The notes under the pieces: generated by a model | Databases searched by the model: none | Told to the model about the DNA's origin: nothing | What the model saw: the letters and a program-made list of their open reading frames with translations, nothing else | Part shown: positions 10,230 through 21,084 of the stretch, in pieces | How positions within the stretch are numbered: position 1 is the first letter of the stretch | Layout: each line of letters starts with the position of its first letter | Assembly (NCBI RefSeq): GCF_008831285.2 | Contig: NW_022204507.1 | Coordinates: forward strand, 3,919,174 to 3,983,173 | Length of the DNA: 64,000 nucleotides | DNA from: Nymphaea colorata | Lineage: Eukaryota > Streptophyta > Magnoliopsida > Nymphaeales > Nymphaeaceae | Direction of reading: 5' to 3' | Program-made: the position numbers and the translations under genes

Positions 10230-12753
10230 TGTCACGACCCAATTTTTTGACACCAATTTTTTTTTTTTCATTTCAACAATAGCGAAGCAACATTGAGTCA
10301 TAACCAAAACATAAAGAAATCAGACACTATTTTATTTCAATAAGAAAATACTTGGACCAAACAAGAATAAAATAAACACAAGCCCAAAACCGACGGAGTG
10401 TCCAGAATGCGACGCCCATCCATCACAAGACTGAGGTTGTCACTCCAAGAGCCAAAATCTATCAAGGAATACCTGTAGAGATAGAAAGAAGGGTCAAAAT
10501 CCTCTGAGTATGGAAAAATCCATCCATGAATGGAACATGGCCCAACAAAATAACATTTACTTTTGTAAAACAAATATCTTCAAATCTTAACACATATTAG
10601 AGTTACGTCACATATCAAAAACAAAACGAGGTGTGCACAACCTCCAAAATTTTGTAGGCTTCCAACCGTGGTTCTCTCACAATGTCATGGTCATCGTGCC
10701 GAGCAACAACATAAATCCTCGTGGGCAGAGCAGAACATATCTTCACCAAGCGATCCAACAGATCGAGGGTACCTACAGTGAAGCCTCCTGAGATATCCCA
10801 GATCGTCGTTGCAGCAGAATGGCCCCTCTAGGAACCCGATTTGAGGGACCAGGAGACGCCTCGCTCCCAAACAGAAACAGAACAGAACCCCGGCACTTGT
10901 GCGCCCAATACTTATGGACCCTCCAGTATAGAAAGAGGAGTGTGCGACAACAGTGAGCTATTGCACACCACTACCTCCGGGACAAAACCAACACTGGGCA
11001 AAAACACAAGCTCGCACTCACATAAACCATTGCACACAGTCCATGTTTCGCCCTCAAATTTCAAAAGTGAGGGTATAAACAAAACAAGGCATTAAAAAGC
11101 AAATACAACATAACATTTTGCTTTTTCACCGAAATTGCAAACAATTTAATAAAAATCTCTTTTGGAAATTTTAAGGACTTAAAGGGTACCTATTCGTAAT
11201 TTGTAAGAATTCTTCAGTGCTGATGCAAATAACTTTCGCAGACTCTTTTTAAAGATGTTTTTAGCAAAAATGTCGCAGCATGCATTTATAAAAATTATAA
11301 CAGCTCTTTCCAAAATTTGCTAATAAGATGGACCCACTTTGAAATTTTTGAATGAATAAATTCGTTCAAGCCCAACCCTTTTCTCATTTTCTTGCTGGTT
11401 TTCTTCTCCTCACGAGAGCTACTCCTTCCTCTCGTTCAACTGACGGTGGCTTCCACCACTTTCCACACCCAAAACCAGAAAGCTCTTTGTCTCATGCAAC
11501 AACTCCTTTTTTCTTCTTCCTATTGGTCCGGCGTGGAGCCTTCATCCATCTTCAACAAAAAACCAGCCCGAGTGTGAGAAGGAGTTCCATCCTCCTCTCT
11601 CATTTTTCGTAGCATGCAACAGAGAGAGGGGAAGGGATTACAGTAGATCCTTTCTCTTCCAGTCGATGGGGAGAAGGGAGGGCCATCAGCCGTTCCTCTG
11701 TCCAGCGGCAGCGACAACTGCCACCAACCCAACCAAGAAAAAATAAGGTGGTGAATCCTTGCGACTCATCTTACTCTCTGTCAATGGAAGGAGAGTTGTT
11801 GGTAGGTTCCATGGGAATCAACGGTGGACTGGTTGAGGGCAACCAGTCTCTCACGGTATTCCCCTCTCTCGAAGTCCTTTGGTAATAGCAAAGTGAAGAG
11901 AAACTAGAGAACATCCCTTCTGTCGGCGTCCATGGCAAAGGAACAAAAAATCGTGGGTTTCATTGTTCACGAAGGTGGACGACCAAACAGGGTTTTCGAC
12001 TAGCATCAGAGATTTGGGAATGTGGCAAAATCTCATGGGTATAAACCATAACCCCTTCATGTTTTTTTTTTCCTTTTGATGATGTATTAGGTTATGGTGT
12101 CGTTAGTGGTCTTGGTTCCAGGTGTTTCAAAACATAACTAGAACAGATAGGCCATACCTTATATGTCTGAATCTAGCATGCTTTATCTCTAGAATCTCAT
12201 GCTGGGATTCATTTCTAGGCATATGCATACATAGATTAACATGTTCTATACGAAATCAAATTACAAGGATTCATGCTACAATCATGGCTGAAAATCCCCA
12301 TACCTGTTAACTGAGATGAATTTCCAGCACCAACCCTTTTTGCTTTTCGTTCCTTTCCAGCAGTCACCAGCACAAATGAGGATCTCTTACTCACTTTCTC
12401 CCTCTTTCTCTCAAATTCTTTATCATTGAGCCTTCTCCTCTATGAATGCAGTAAAGAAATGATCATTTTCTGAAACATGGGGTCAAATCAACCCTCTACA
12501 AGGTTCCCTTATTGCCATATGAGTTCTTTCAGTTTCTCACAAGAAAAAGGAATGGTCTTTCAGTTTCCTTTCTCATTTCTTTTAAATCTTTGCAATTAGT
12601 AAATCATTCATGTCTTTCCATAACTATTCTCTTTATAACTAAATTGACAGTTTCCATTATATTTAACAATCAATTTGATCTACCGTTTATACTTCCTTCT
12701 CCTATTAATGCTTTCCATAAATAAAAAAGAGAATGAAAATCATGGGCATTACA
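10230..12753 (-). repeat. 5' LTR of gypsy copy 1
   Basis: This 2524-base LTR starts TGTCACGACCC and ends GGGCATTACA on the plus strand. It shares most of its length with 2889-5603 but carries scattered substitutions and two large length differences from it. The insertion is therefore old, and older than the origin of the two 15.4-kb copies. Confidence 0.9.
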
Positions 12754-12758
12754 CGTCT
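12754..12758. other. Right target-site copy of the gypsy insertion
   Basis: CGTCT here pairs with CCTCC at 2884-2888 (3 of 5 bases). The next bases, AATCCATAGGTAGAAGGATT, line up with AATTATAGCTAGGAGGATT after TCCTCC in unit C (50440-50460). That comparison fixes the insertion point. Confidence 0.7.
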
Positions 12759-13666
12759 AATCCATAGGTAGAAGGATTGGAGATGGTTTACCCTGTAATG
12801 GTGCCAAGCTTGTTGAAGGTTGGCTTCTACATCCTCCTCCCCTTCATCCTCTTTTCCTTCTATGTCGACCATGCAATGAGCACGAACGACTATATTTACA
12901 GCCACTGCAGCGTCACTGCGAATTACACAGATGGAAGCACATTTGAAGTAAATATGCGCAACCTCTTCTCCACCTTCACCAACGGGTCTCTTTCTACTGG
13001 TTTTTCCAACGCCACTGTGGTCGAAGGATCGGATACAGTCTATGGCCTGGTGCAGTGCAGGGGTGACCTTGGCCAAGATAGCTACAAGGATTGCATCCGT
13101 AATTCCACCCAACAAGTCATCTGATACTGTCCTTATAATATGGATGCCATCATATGGTATGAAAAGTGCAAGCTCCGCTACTCCGACACCAACTTCTTTG
13201 GTCTCCTAAATTCTGATGATTATGGTCATCTGTATTGGAACAATGATAAAGTGGAAGACCCCAAAGCCTTTCACGAAAAGTTGGGTAGCCTGTTGACGAA
13301 TCTCACTTATCAAGCGATAACAGAGCCTTCAAGGTTCATGTTTGCTACAGGCAACATCACGTACACCGTTCAGCAGACGATATACGGGCTGTTGTAGTGC
13401 ACCAAAGATACCAGCCTTGCTTTGTAAGCAGTGTTTGGATACCACCAGGTCCCAGATCCCAAAGACCTACGGCTTAGCACCTGGCTGTGACTTTGCCACT
13501 GGAAGTTGTCGTGTGAGCTTTGATACGGGGCTCTTTAATGGTTCCTCAACAACTCCAACCTCACCTCCTCCACCGCCTCCATTAAATTCAAGCCCAAGCC
13601 CATCTCCTCCACCACCTCCATCGGATTCAAGCCCTCCACCAAGCGGTCCATCCAACACTACATCAG

Positions 13667-13729
13667 GCAAGTCTCTCTCTCTCTCTCTCTCTCTCTGATT
13701 CATATGACAATAATATTTTATATATGCAG
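13667..13729 (+). other. Probable GC-AG intron between ectodomain and transmembrane exons, unit A copy 1
   Basis: The donor reads CAG|GCAAGT and the acceptor TATGCAG|GCC. Exon 1 ends in phase 1, and only this pairing brings the transmembrane frame (MYIITVISVLMIVVLITC) into register. Using the GT four bases later puts the next exon out of frame. A CT microsatellite (13672-13696) fills the start of this 63-base intron. If retained, it is read as KSLSLSL... and then stops. Confidence 0.65.
13672..13696 (+). repeat. CT microsatellite in the intron
   Basis: About 25 bases of uninterrupted TC/CT repeats. The same repeat is 47 bases in the other 15.4-kb copy (29259-29305). Confidence 0.95.
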
Positions 13730-13960
13730 GCCAGCAGAAAAGTGCAAGCAGAAAACACATGTATATCATAACTGTCATCTCCGTCTTGATGATTGTGGTT
13801 CTTATTACTTGCTTAATTCACGGCTTTTACTAGTGGAAGACAAAATTGTGTTGCCTTTGCAGAAAGAAGTTGAAGCTTGGCGGCTTGCAGAGCAACGTGC
13901 AAGAAGACCATGGTGTAGAACAGGTTGGTAGAAACTGGAACCTTATAAATGAGAGAAAGA
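13730..13960 (+). pseudogene. CRK unit A transmembrane exon (copy 1)
   Basis: It reads QQKSASRKHMYIITVISVLM and then VVLITCLIHGFY, one clear membrane span, followed by TAG at 13831-13833 where unit E has TGG. After that stop, the old juxtamembrane sequence is still visible in shifted frame (VGRNWNLINERKI at about 13921-13960), which in full-length CRKs precedes the kinase domain. A TRIM element begins two bases later. Confidence 0.75.
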
Positions 13961-13961
13961 T

Positions 13962-14409
13962 TGTAACACCCCAAAAGTTGAGTTCCGCATTGAAGATTAT
14001 GAGAAATGGCTTATAAGGAGGGTTATTAATGAAATGATTGTCCTGGTTCCAAGCCTTTTTGGGGTTGAAACCGAAACTACTAGGAGGTGGGTTGGGATCC
14101 TCCGAACCAAGCGCCCGAGCCCAGGAGTGGGTCGGGTTGTTACAGTGGTTCAGAGCCGGTTCCACACTCGGACTTGGGGCCCTACACGCGCGGACACGTG
14201 TACCTTAAGGGGGGTGAATTGTAACACCCCAAAAGTTTAGTCCCGTATTGAACATTGGGAGAGATCTTCAAGGACTTATAACGAGGGTAACTAATGAGAT
14301 GATTGTTCTGATTCCTAGCCTTTTTGGTGTCGAAACCGAAACTACTAGGGGGCAGGTTGGAATCCGCCAAAGCAGGGGCCTGAGCCCAAGAGTGGGTCGA
14401 GTTGTTACA
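13962..14409 (+). mobile_element. TRIM-like miniature LTR retrotransposon, copy 1
   Basis: Terminal repeats of 183 bases (13962-14144) and 190 bases (14220-14409) both start TGTAACACCCCAAAAGTT and end GTTGTTACA. Just after the first, TGGTTCAGAGCC (14146-14157) is a degenerate initiator-Met primer site. Just before the second, AAGGGGGGTGAAT (14207-14219) is the purine tract. Only about 75 internal bases lie between the repeats, with no coding capacity. Flanking bases are AAGAT/AAGAC. In copy 2 both flanks are AAGAC, a perfect 5-bp target duplication. This is the layout of terminal-repeat retrotransposons in miniature; I saw no 5S rRNA segment of the Cassandra type. Confidence 0.8.
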
Positions 14410-14414
14410 AAGAC

Positions 14415-16900
14415 AAAGGGGGGAAGAGAGAGAGAGAAGACTTTGTTTAAACACCAGTTTAGCAGTTCAAATTTCCCACAACAGTGTTATAGAAAATCGG
14501 GTTTGTTCCTGAAAAAACATAAAAAATAAGTCTGCCGAAAAAACAGGAAAAACGTTTTCAGCCAAATTGAAAAAACACGTCTTTTGTTTTTGAGTGTCTT
14601 CTTCATGATTTTTTTACAATCTTTAGTACTTACCAATTTTTATTTTCATGCTTTTACATTTCATTTTCAATTTTTTAGCTTCTTTCAAAATTCACTAAAC
14701 TTTTTTCGAGAAAAGTAACTTTTCCATGTTGTATAATACATTTACTTGACGAAGAAAGGATGTAATTCATTACATGCATAGAAAATAGTCTCAGACAAAG
14801 CTTTCAATATTCCAACCATAATCCAGATTTGTGACAACGACTAGTCACCACCACCAAGAAGTTTTTTTTTATCAGCACGTTAATTAGCCACACGAGAACT
14901 TAAAGTCTTTGTTGACTTCGTCCTTGGCATCGAGACGGCCAACTGAAGAAAAGTTACCATGTTTATGCAGATACAGAGAGAGACAGTTTTCTCAAACCAA
15001 ACCGGGGTTGGGGATGTCAATAAATTCGACTAACAATCGAACCATATAAAAAATATTCAGATTTACACAAATATTGGTCAAATTTGAATTCAGATCAGAG
15101 ATCATGTTAAATAAATATTATATACCCAATGTGTCTATACTATGGTCCCAATTCAGTTTGAAAATCAAATTCGGATTCAGATGTCAGACCTCCATACAGA
15201 GCTTGACCGAAGAAAATTTCAACACCCCAACGCATGAAAGGAAAAACCAATTTGACCTCGGATGGACCTATGGCACTACGCAATTAGCCTATTTACCTTG
15301 TTGTTTCGTGGAGTTCGTTTCAGTTTTGAGGAGAGCAGATGCGATAGATGGTGCAATTAGAGGGCATACCTTATACGAATAAACATATTAGGTAATCATT
15401 TTACCATGTGTATGATTTTTCAAATGTGTATCCCTTGGCCAAAACTGAAGAGGGAGACCATCTGGAGGTGAGTTTCAGAAATGGAGAGGTTGGAATCATA
15501 GTACATTTGTAACTTGTAAGAAGCAATGGGAGTGTAACGGCACGGAGTTCTCTGTTTTCTTGTATATTGATGTCATTTATTTAGCAAAGTTTAGTTTGTA
15601 CATAGAGATCTTATCTTTGCTAATGGAGCAATGTATCATAAGTCACATCAATACTTCAATAAGGTTCACATACTCTTCTTACTGTACCCATACATAACAT
15701 GGGTTCTTGGATACATTTAAGTACTTTCTAAATAAAAAATAATCCAAATTGCTTAATTTTTCATGATTTTCAATTTTTTTTCCAACTCAGTTTTCATTCT
15801 ATTTTTAAGTTATTGTTTATTAACATGTTATGTCTTCATTTAAAACACTTGTTTATTTAAATGTTGCTTTATTTTGATTTTTTTATTATTTTTGTATATA
15901 TATATATATATATATATATACTGCCGTACATCCATATTCACATTTACTAAAGTTGTGGTATCAGTACCAATATCTCTGCCCATACCCTTAGGATGTACCA
16001 GGGAAGTGCCAGTAGATTTTTTTAGAAAGAAAATTTAAGAAGGATAATCGATTGGACATGATTTTTACTATGAAAGCCCACCATCGACCTTGTAGTCGAT
16101 GGGTGTCCAATTCTATTATCTATCACAGCGATGCAATGCTTAAAACAAGGGTTCCGAACCTGGAGAGGTTTATAAATATATCAACATCATGAGTTTTGCA
16201 CGGCCTTCGTAACAAAAGACTGCACAAATAATCTTAGCATTATCATCTCTCTAATTTCTTTCAATCTTCTTGAAAAAGGCCCTTCTTTCTTTCTGTTTTT
16301 ATAGGTCTCATCTTTTTTTTTTTCCCCTTTAGCAACTTCGTTCTTTCAGTTTTATTGATAAAGCAGGGCCAAGACCCAGCAGGGGTTGCAGCAGTAGCGA
16401 TTTACCATTATCTTACTCTAAGATAAAAGTTTATTCTAGGAAGGATATGGTTCGGGAAACTTCCAGACATTGATGCATATATAACTATTGGTGCCCCCAC
16501 ATTTTATTATGATATATGCAGTAGCATAGATATATATAAGCTGGCGTGGGCACAGAAACAAATTTTTATTTATTTTTACATATTTTTAAATAGATGTTTT
16601 ACAATTATTTACTTTTTTATATATGATGTGCTCCTTCAAGAATGAAAATTTTTACAACAGTCATCCACAACAAAAACTTTCTGACTACCCCACAGGTTAT
16701 ACGAGTCATCTGCATCAACTTGATGGTTCATAACAAAAAAAAACTATGTAGCTTTGCAATTTACTTGAGTAAAAGTGTTGCCTAGTATATGTATGAGTGT
16801 ATGGACAGATGATTGGAAGTGAAATGTTTTTGTACTTTATCTTTTAAGGTTGCGTATTTGCTTAGCATTACCAAAAAAGAAAAGGACAATTCACCTTTAA
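14415..16900 (+). other. Non-coding interior of CRK unit A; no gene seen
   Basis: The region is AT-rich, with no open frame of plausible coding character and no kinase N-lobe motifs (no GxGxxG or VAxK block found in any frame I read). It replaces the interval where CRK exons 3 to 5 should be. It contains a TA microsatellite and several pyrimidine-rich runs. Confidence 0.5.
15895..15920 (+). repeat. TA microsatellite
   Basis: Thirteen TA units. The other 15.4-kb copy has twelve (31505-31528). Confidence 0.95.
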
Positions 16901-16904
16901 TTTT

Positions 16905-16995
16905 GGCAATGCAAAGATCGTTGACACAGACCAAACACAAACCAAAACACTTGAGATTATGGGAACTCAGTAGGTTGGTTGTTGCTTGTTGCTGC
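16905..16995 (+). pseudogene. CRK kinase subdomain VII relic, unit A copy 1
   Basis: GCAATGCAAAGATCGTTGACAC and the following ACCAAACACAAACC match the relics at 48430-48515 and 55270-55355. In the better-kept copies this reads as LLDENMTPKISDF (catalytic loop to DFG) followed by AKIFDxDQTQ. Here only the post-DFG part is left, in a broken frame. About 300 bases of other sequence separate it from the downstream block that directly follows the relic in unit B. Confidence 0.6.
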
Positions 16996-17832
16996 AGTTT
17001 CTGATACTGCATTTGCAAAATTCAGATCGTATACCGACATTAGTATTCGAGTGTCCACAGCCCAAATTTAACTGTCAGCTTCCTCCACGACTATAGTTAC
17101 CAGAGTTTGTGAAATTGATTAGGCCATCGGTTGCTATTAACTTGTCCCGGTAATGTAGGTTTGCCAGATAACCTTAATCTTGGAAATCTGCATTTTGTGC
17201 CCACTTTGTTCAATCAGATCCAACAAAAAACTCGGTTACCATGAGATGGCCCGAACTCTTACTGACCTGAGAGCAAGCATACATTAGACCCAACCTGCTT
17301 ATTATGCTTCAGATAGGCACCTAAAAAGGCTATAATCTAGAATACATGACATTAATAAGATTCGTAACTTTTTCGTTCAGAATTTGTATGAGAAAGTTGT
17401 TTTCCCACTAAAATTTTTGCTATACATTTACCTTCAAGGAACATGTCTTTTTAGCTTCTGACTAAGTTCCAGAGTTATCCATATTACCAGCTGTGATGGC
17501 CCAGTCAAAAAAATTGATTCAAACATTTATTCTCATGGATCCTAACTTACTGCTTGTATGGTTCAATTTAATTCCTATGGGAGCAACAAACGATCGACAA
17601 CTCGCGTAGATGAGCATCAATCTTTTTGGCAATGCTCATTATGAATGCTTTCACACTTGAATCATGTAATTAGGTCATTTCAAAAAAAATATCGTCTCTC
17701 CTCCTCCCTACTAAAGTTGCACCTAATGCATTTACATGAAAACGAACTTGCTCATGAACTTAAGAAGAAAACAGATTTGCTTGTAGCTTTAATATATATA
17801 TTTTTTTTTCAGATTTTCATCTTTTTCTGCAG

Positions 17833-17981
17833 TGGATATATGGCACCTGAGTATCTTCTTGAAGGAAGGGTGTTAGTAAAGATAGATGTTTACAGCTTTG
17901 GTGTTTTGCTGCTGGAGATGATAAGTGGAAAAAAATTTCTCCTTAATCCAACAAGAAACTCATGAAAATCTATTAAATTAT
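17833..17981 (+). pseudogene. CRK kinase exon, subdomains VIII-IX (APE motif), unit A copy 1
   Basis: After a CTGCAG acceptor the exon reads [20 protein letters not shown] and continues [14 protein letters not shown], the activation-segment end and the D-x-x-S-x-G helix region of receptor-like kinases. It ends before GTAGTG. Two bases are missing in the lysine-rich part compared with copy 2, where the exon is 151 bases, the size I recall for this exon in DUF26 and related kinases. Confidence 0.8.
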
Positions 17982-18193
17982 GTAGTGATTAACATTGTTT
18001 TTGTGCCTCTACTGTTTTGTAGGCACAATTTATCTATTACTGGTATTATTGTTTAAATTGCATGAAAATACAGATGTAATTTTGGATTCGCTTTCTTTGT
18101 TGATCTTCTGCACCCAATAAAGCTCTCCGCCATATAGGTAAAACTGTTGTCCATTCCCAGTAAATAATCCAAAAATCGTTGTTTTGGGTCTAG

Positions 18194-18494
18194 GTATGGA
18201 GACTTTGGGGGGAAAACAAGGCTCTGCAAGTTGTGGATCAAATATTGGAAGGAACATGTGACAATGATGATATATTAAGATGCATCCATATTTGCCTGCT
18301 ATGTGTTCAAGAAGATGCATCAAGCAGGCCCAAAATGTCCAAGATTGTTGCTATGCTTGAAAACAACTCCTTGGTCCTTCCATCACTTTGCCTCCTGCCC
18401 CTCTACCTGGAAAATCAGAAACCTTTCTTTGGGAGAACAAACGAGCTCAACTATATCAGGTACTGGTTCGGAGATTGTTTCATCTAATTATTGA
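18194..18494 (+). pseudogene. CRK last kinase exon, subdomains X-XI, unit A copy 1
   Basis: After a GTCTAG acceptor it reads VWRLWGENKALQVVDQILEG, then the conserved HICLLCVQEDASSRPKMSKI block and VAMLENNSLVLPS. This is the C-lobe end of CRK-type kinases (usual form HIGLLCVQED...RPxM). Single-base losses near 18385-18400 shift the tail, which in copy 2 ends SEIVSSNY. This copy keeps 89 bases (18233-18321) that copy 2 has lost. Confidence 0.8.
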
Positions 18495-18900
18495 AGCTTT
18501 GGACCACTCATGTGAGGAGGAAGTAGAGATTGTAATTTGTTCCCTACCTTTCAATGTACAATTTGTTCCTTTGGCGTATGAGCTTGAACTTCTTGGTTCG
18601 TTTGTCACGGTTGTGTTTTTTCTTTGTAATAGTTATCAGGATATGGTGTATACATGAGTTGTGATTTACTATTGTGCAGTGTAATGCCTAACCTCATGTT
18701 CCTCTGATGATGAGATCAATAAATATCTTCTCATTCTCGTAAGGACAAACCCATTGTTTCCCTACAGTTTTTCAGAAAGATGTATATTTATGTTTTAATT
18801 CAATGAAATGAGTACTTCCCTACCCAATCTTTTTCCAAGATTTACCACTGAGATGGGAAGTAGGTTTCTCACTTGATGAGAAATGGGTTCTTGTGCATTT

Positions 18901-19000
18901 NNNNNNNNNNNNNNNNNNNNNNNNNNNNNNNNNNNNNNNNNNNNNNNNNNNNNNNNNNNNNNNNNNNNNNNNNNNNNNNNNNNNNNNNNNNNNNNNNNNN
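18901..19000. other. Assembly gap of 100 Ns
   Basis: Exactly 100 Ns, the conventional size for a gap of unknown length between contigs. Confidence 1.
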
Positions 19001-21084
19001 GTGCGACAACAGTGAGCTATCGCGCACCACAACCGCCCGGGACAAAACCAACACTGGGCAAAAACACAAGCTCGCACTCACATAAACCATTGCGCACAGT
19101 CCACATTTCGCCTTCGAATTTCAAAAGTGAGGGTTTCTCATCATTACACATCGTCTATTACCTCTCACAAAAACCGCCCTTAGGCTCAGTTTCCCAGACA
19201 ACATAAATAAGCCATTTCATAACTTGATTTAATGGCAACAGAACAAAGTCGAGTAAACATGCAACAATACATAGTATCTCACGTTCAGAAAATCAAAGAA
19301 TCATATTGTAATCATTAATTAAAAACAAGGGATCTTAGAACCCTTTTTCTGAAATTATAAACAAAACAAAGGCATTAAAAAGCAAATACAACATAATATT
19401 TCACTTTCTCACCAAAATTGCAAACAATTTAATAAAAATCCTCTTTTGGAAATTTTAAGGACTTAAAGGGTACCCTTCGTAATTCGTAAGAATTCATCGG
19501 CTCTGATGCAAATAACTTTTGCGGACCCCTTTTGAAGATGTTTTTAGCAAAAATGTTGCGACATGCATCTATGAAAATTATATTAGCTCTTCCCAAAAAT
19601 TGCTAATAAGATGGACCCGCTTTGAAATTTTTGAAATGAATATAAATTCGTTCAAGCCCAACCCTTTTCTCATTTTCTCGGTGGTTTTCTCTCTCCTCAC
19701 GAGAACTGCTCCTTCCTCTCATTCGACCGACGGTGGCTTCGACCACTCTTCCACACCCCAAACCGGAAAGCTCTACGTCTCGCACGACAACTCCTTTTTT
19801 CTTCTTCATGTTCGTCCGGCGGTGGAGCCTCCATCCATCTTCAACAAAAACCAGCCCGAGTGTTAGAGGGAGTTCCATCCTCCTCTCTCATTTTTCCTAG
19901 TGCACAACAGAGAGAGGTGAAGGGATTTTGGTAGATCCTTTCTCTTCCAGTCGATGGGGAGAAGGGAGTGCCATCAGTCCTTCCTCTATCCAGTAGCAGC
20001 GGCAGCCGCCACCAACCCGACCAAGAAAGAAGAAGGCGGTGAATCCTTGTGACTCATCTTGCTCTCTGTCAACATAAGAACAGTTGCCGGTAGGTTCCAC
20101 AGGAACCAATGGTGGACTGGTTGAGAGCAACCGGTCTCTCACGGTATTCTCCTCTCTCAAAGTCCTCTGGTAATAGCAAGAGTGAAGAAAAACCAGAGAA
20201 CATCCCTTCTATCGGCGTCCATGGCAGAGGAACCAAAAATCGTGGGTTTCATTGCTCACGGAGGTGGACGACCAAACGGGTTTTCGACTACCATCGGAGA
20301 TTTGGGAATGTGGCCAAATCTCGCGGGTATAAATCATACCCTCTTCATGTTTTTCTTTTCCTTTTGATGATGTAGTTGGTTATAGTGTAGTCAGTGGTCT
20401 TGGTTCCTCACGGATGGTACAAAAGCACACAGCATGACACAGGAATCCAAGTATTTCAAAACATAACTAGAACAGGCAGGCCATACGTTATATGTCTGAA
20501 TCTAGCATGCTTTATCTCTAGAATCTCATGCTGGGATTCATTTCTAGGCATATGCATACATAGATTTACATGTTGTATACGAAATCAAAATTACAAGGCT
20601 TCATGCTACAATCATGGCTGAAAATCCCCATACCAGTTAATCGAGATGAATTTCTAGCACCAACCCCTTTTTTGCTTCTCGTTCCTTTCCAGCAGTCACC
20701 AACACAAATGAGGATCTCTTCCTCACTTTCTCCGTCTTTCTCTCAAATTCTTTATCGTTGAGCCTTCTCTTCTATGAATGCAGTAAAGAAATGATCATTT
20801 TCTAAAACATGGTTTTAAATAAACCCTCTACAAGGTCTCCCTTATTGCAATATGAGTTCTTTTAGTTTCTCACAAGAAAAGGAACGGTCTTTCAGTTTCC
20901 ATTCTCATTTCTTTTAAATCTTTGCAATTAGTAATTATTCGTGTCTTTCCATAACTATTCTCTTTATGACTAAATTGACAGTTTCCATTATATTTAACAA
21001 TCAATTAGATCTACCATTTATAATTCCTTTCCCTATTAATGTTTTCCACAAATAAAAAAGAGAATGAAAATCATGGGCATTACA
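19001..21084 (-). repeat. 3' LTR of gypsy copy 2 (left end in gap)
   Basis: Collinear with 3530-5603 and ends GGGCATTACA. It includes the approximately 230-base segment absent from the right LTR. Confidence 0.9.

Larger units (their letters stand above)
2889..12753 (-). mobile_element. Chromodomain Ty3/gypsy retrotransposon (Tekay/Del-like), copy 1
   Basis: Two long LTRs (2889-5603 and 10230-12753, both bounded TG...CA on the minus strand) flank gag, protease, reverse transcriptase, RNase H, integrase and chromodomain remnants, all on the minus strand. A tRNA-iMet primer site lies next to the right LTR and a purine tract next to the left one. The flanking five bases are CCTCC (2884-2888) and CGTCT (12754-12758), a degraded target duplication. 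The paralogue at 50430-50460 gives the uninterrupted site. The long LTRs, the Gag knuckle style and the chromodomain point to the Tekay/Del chromovirus lineage; this assignment is by recall, not by a tree. Frames are heavily broken, mostly by 1-2 base deletions compared with copy 2. Confidence 0.9.
12783..18494 (+). pseudogene. CRK (DUF26 receptor-like kinase) pseudogene, unit A copy 1
   Basis: Exon 1 (12783-13666) encodes a hydrophobic signal peptide (LLKVGFYILLPFILFSFYV), DUF26 domain 1 with CRGDLGQDSYKDC (one extra residue in the usual C-X8-C-X2-C), DUF26 domain 2 starting FMFATGN, and a Pro/Ser linker. The first family codon ATG is TTG here (12777), so translation would start at the next ATG (12783). 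Stops are TGA at about 13122 and TAG at about 13394, and two bases are lost at about 13424 before KQCLDT. The transmembrane exon (13730 on) ends in TAG at 13831. Exons for the kinase N-lobe and catalytic loop are absent. An activation-loop relic and the last two kinase exons remain. CRKs are plasma-membrane receptor kinases tied to stress and immunity; this copy cannot be one. Confidence 0.85.
3530..18900 (+). repeat. 15.4-kb duplicated block, left copy (ends at the N gap)
   Basis: These 15,371 bases match 19001-34422 collinearly throughout, including the gypsy element, the CRK pseudogene, the TRIM and the microsatellites. Differences are scattered substitutions, many 1-2 base gaps (in the gypsy part mostly missing from this copy), and a few larger ones (50 bases missing here at about 6515). 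The match runs up to the last base before the gap. Confidence 0.95.

Noticed and set aside
13962-14409. TRIM as a Cassandra element carrying a 5S rRNA segment
   Set aside because: The TGTAACACCCC start is suggestive, but no 5S-like internal control region was seen in the terminal repeats.
18873-19206. Open frames running through the N gap
   Set aside because: The Ns were translated as unknown residues. The flanks are gypsy LTR and CRK downstream sequence.
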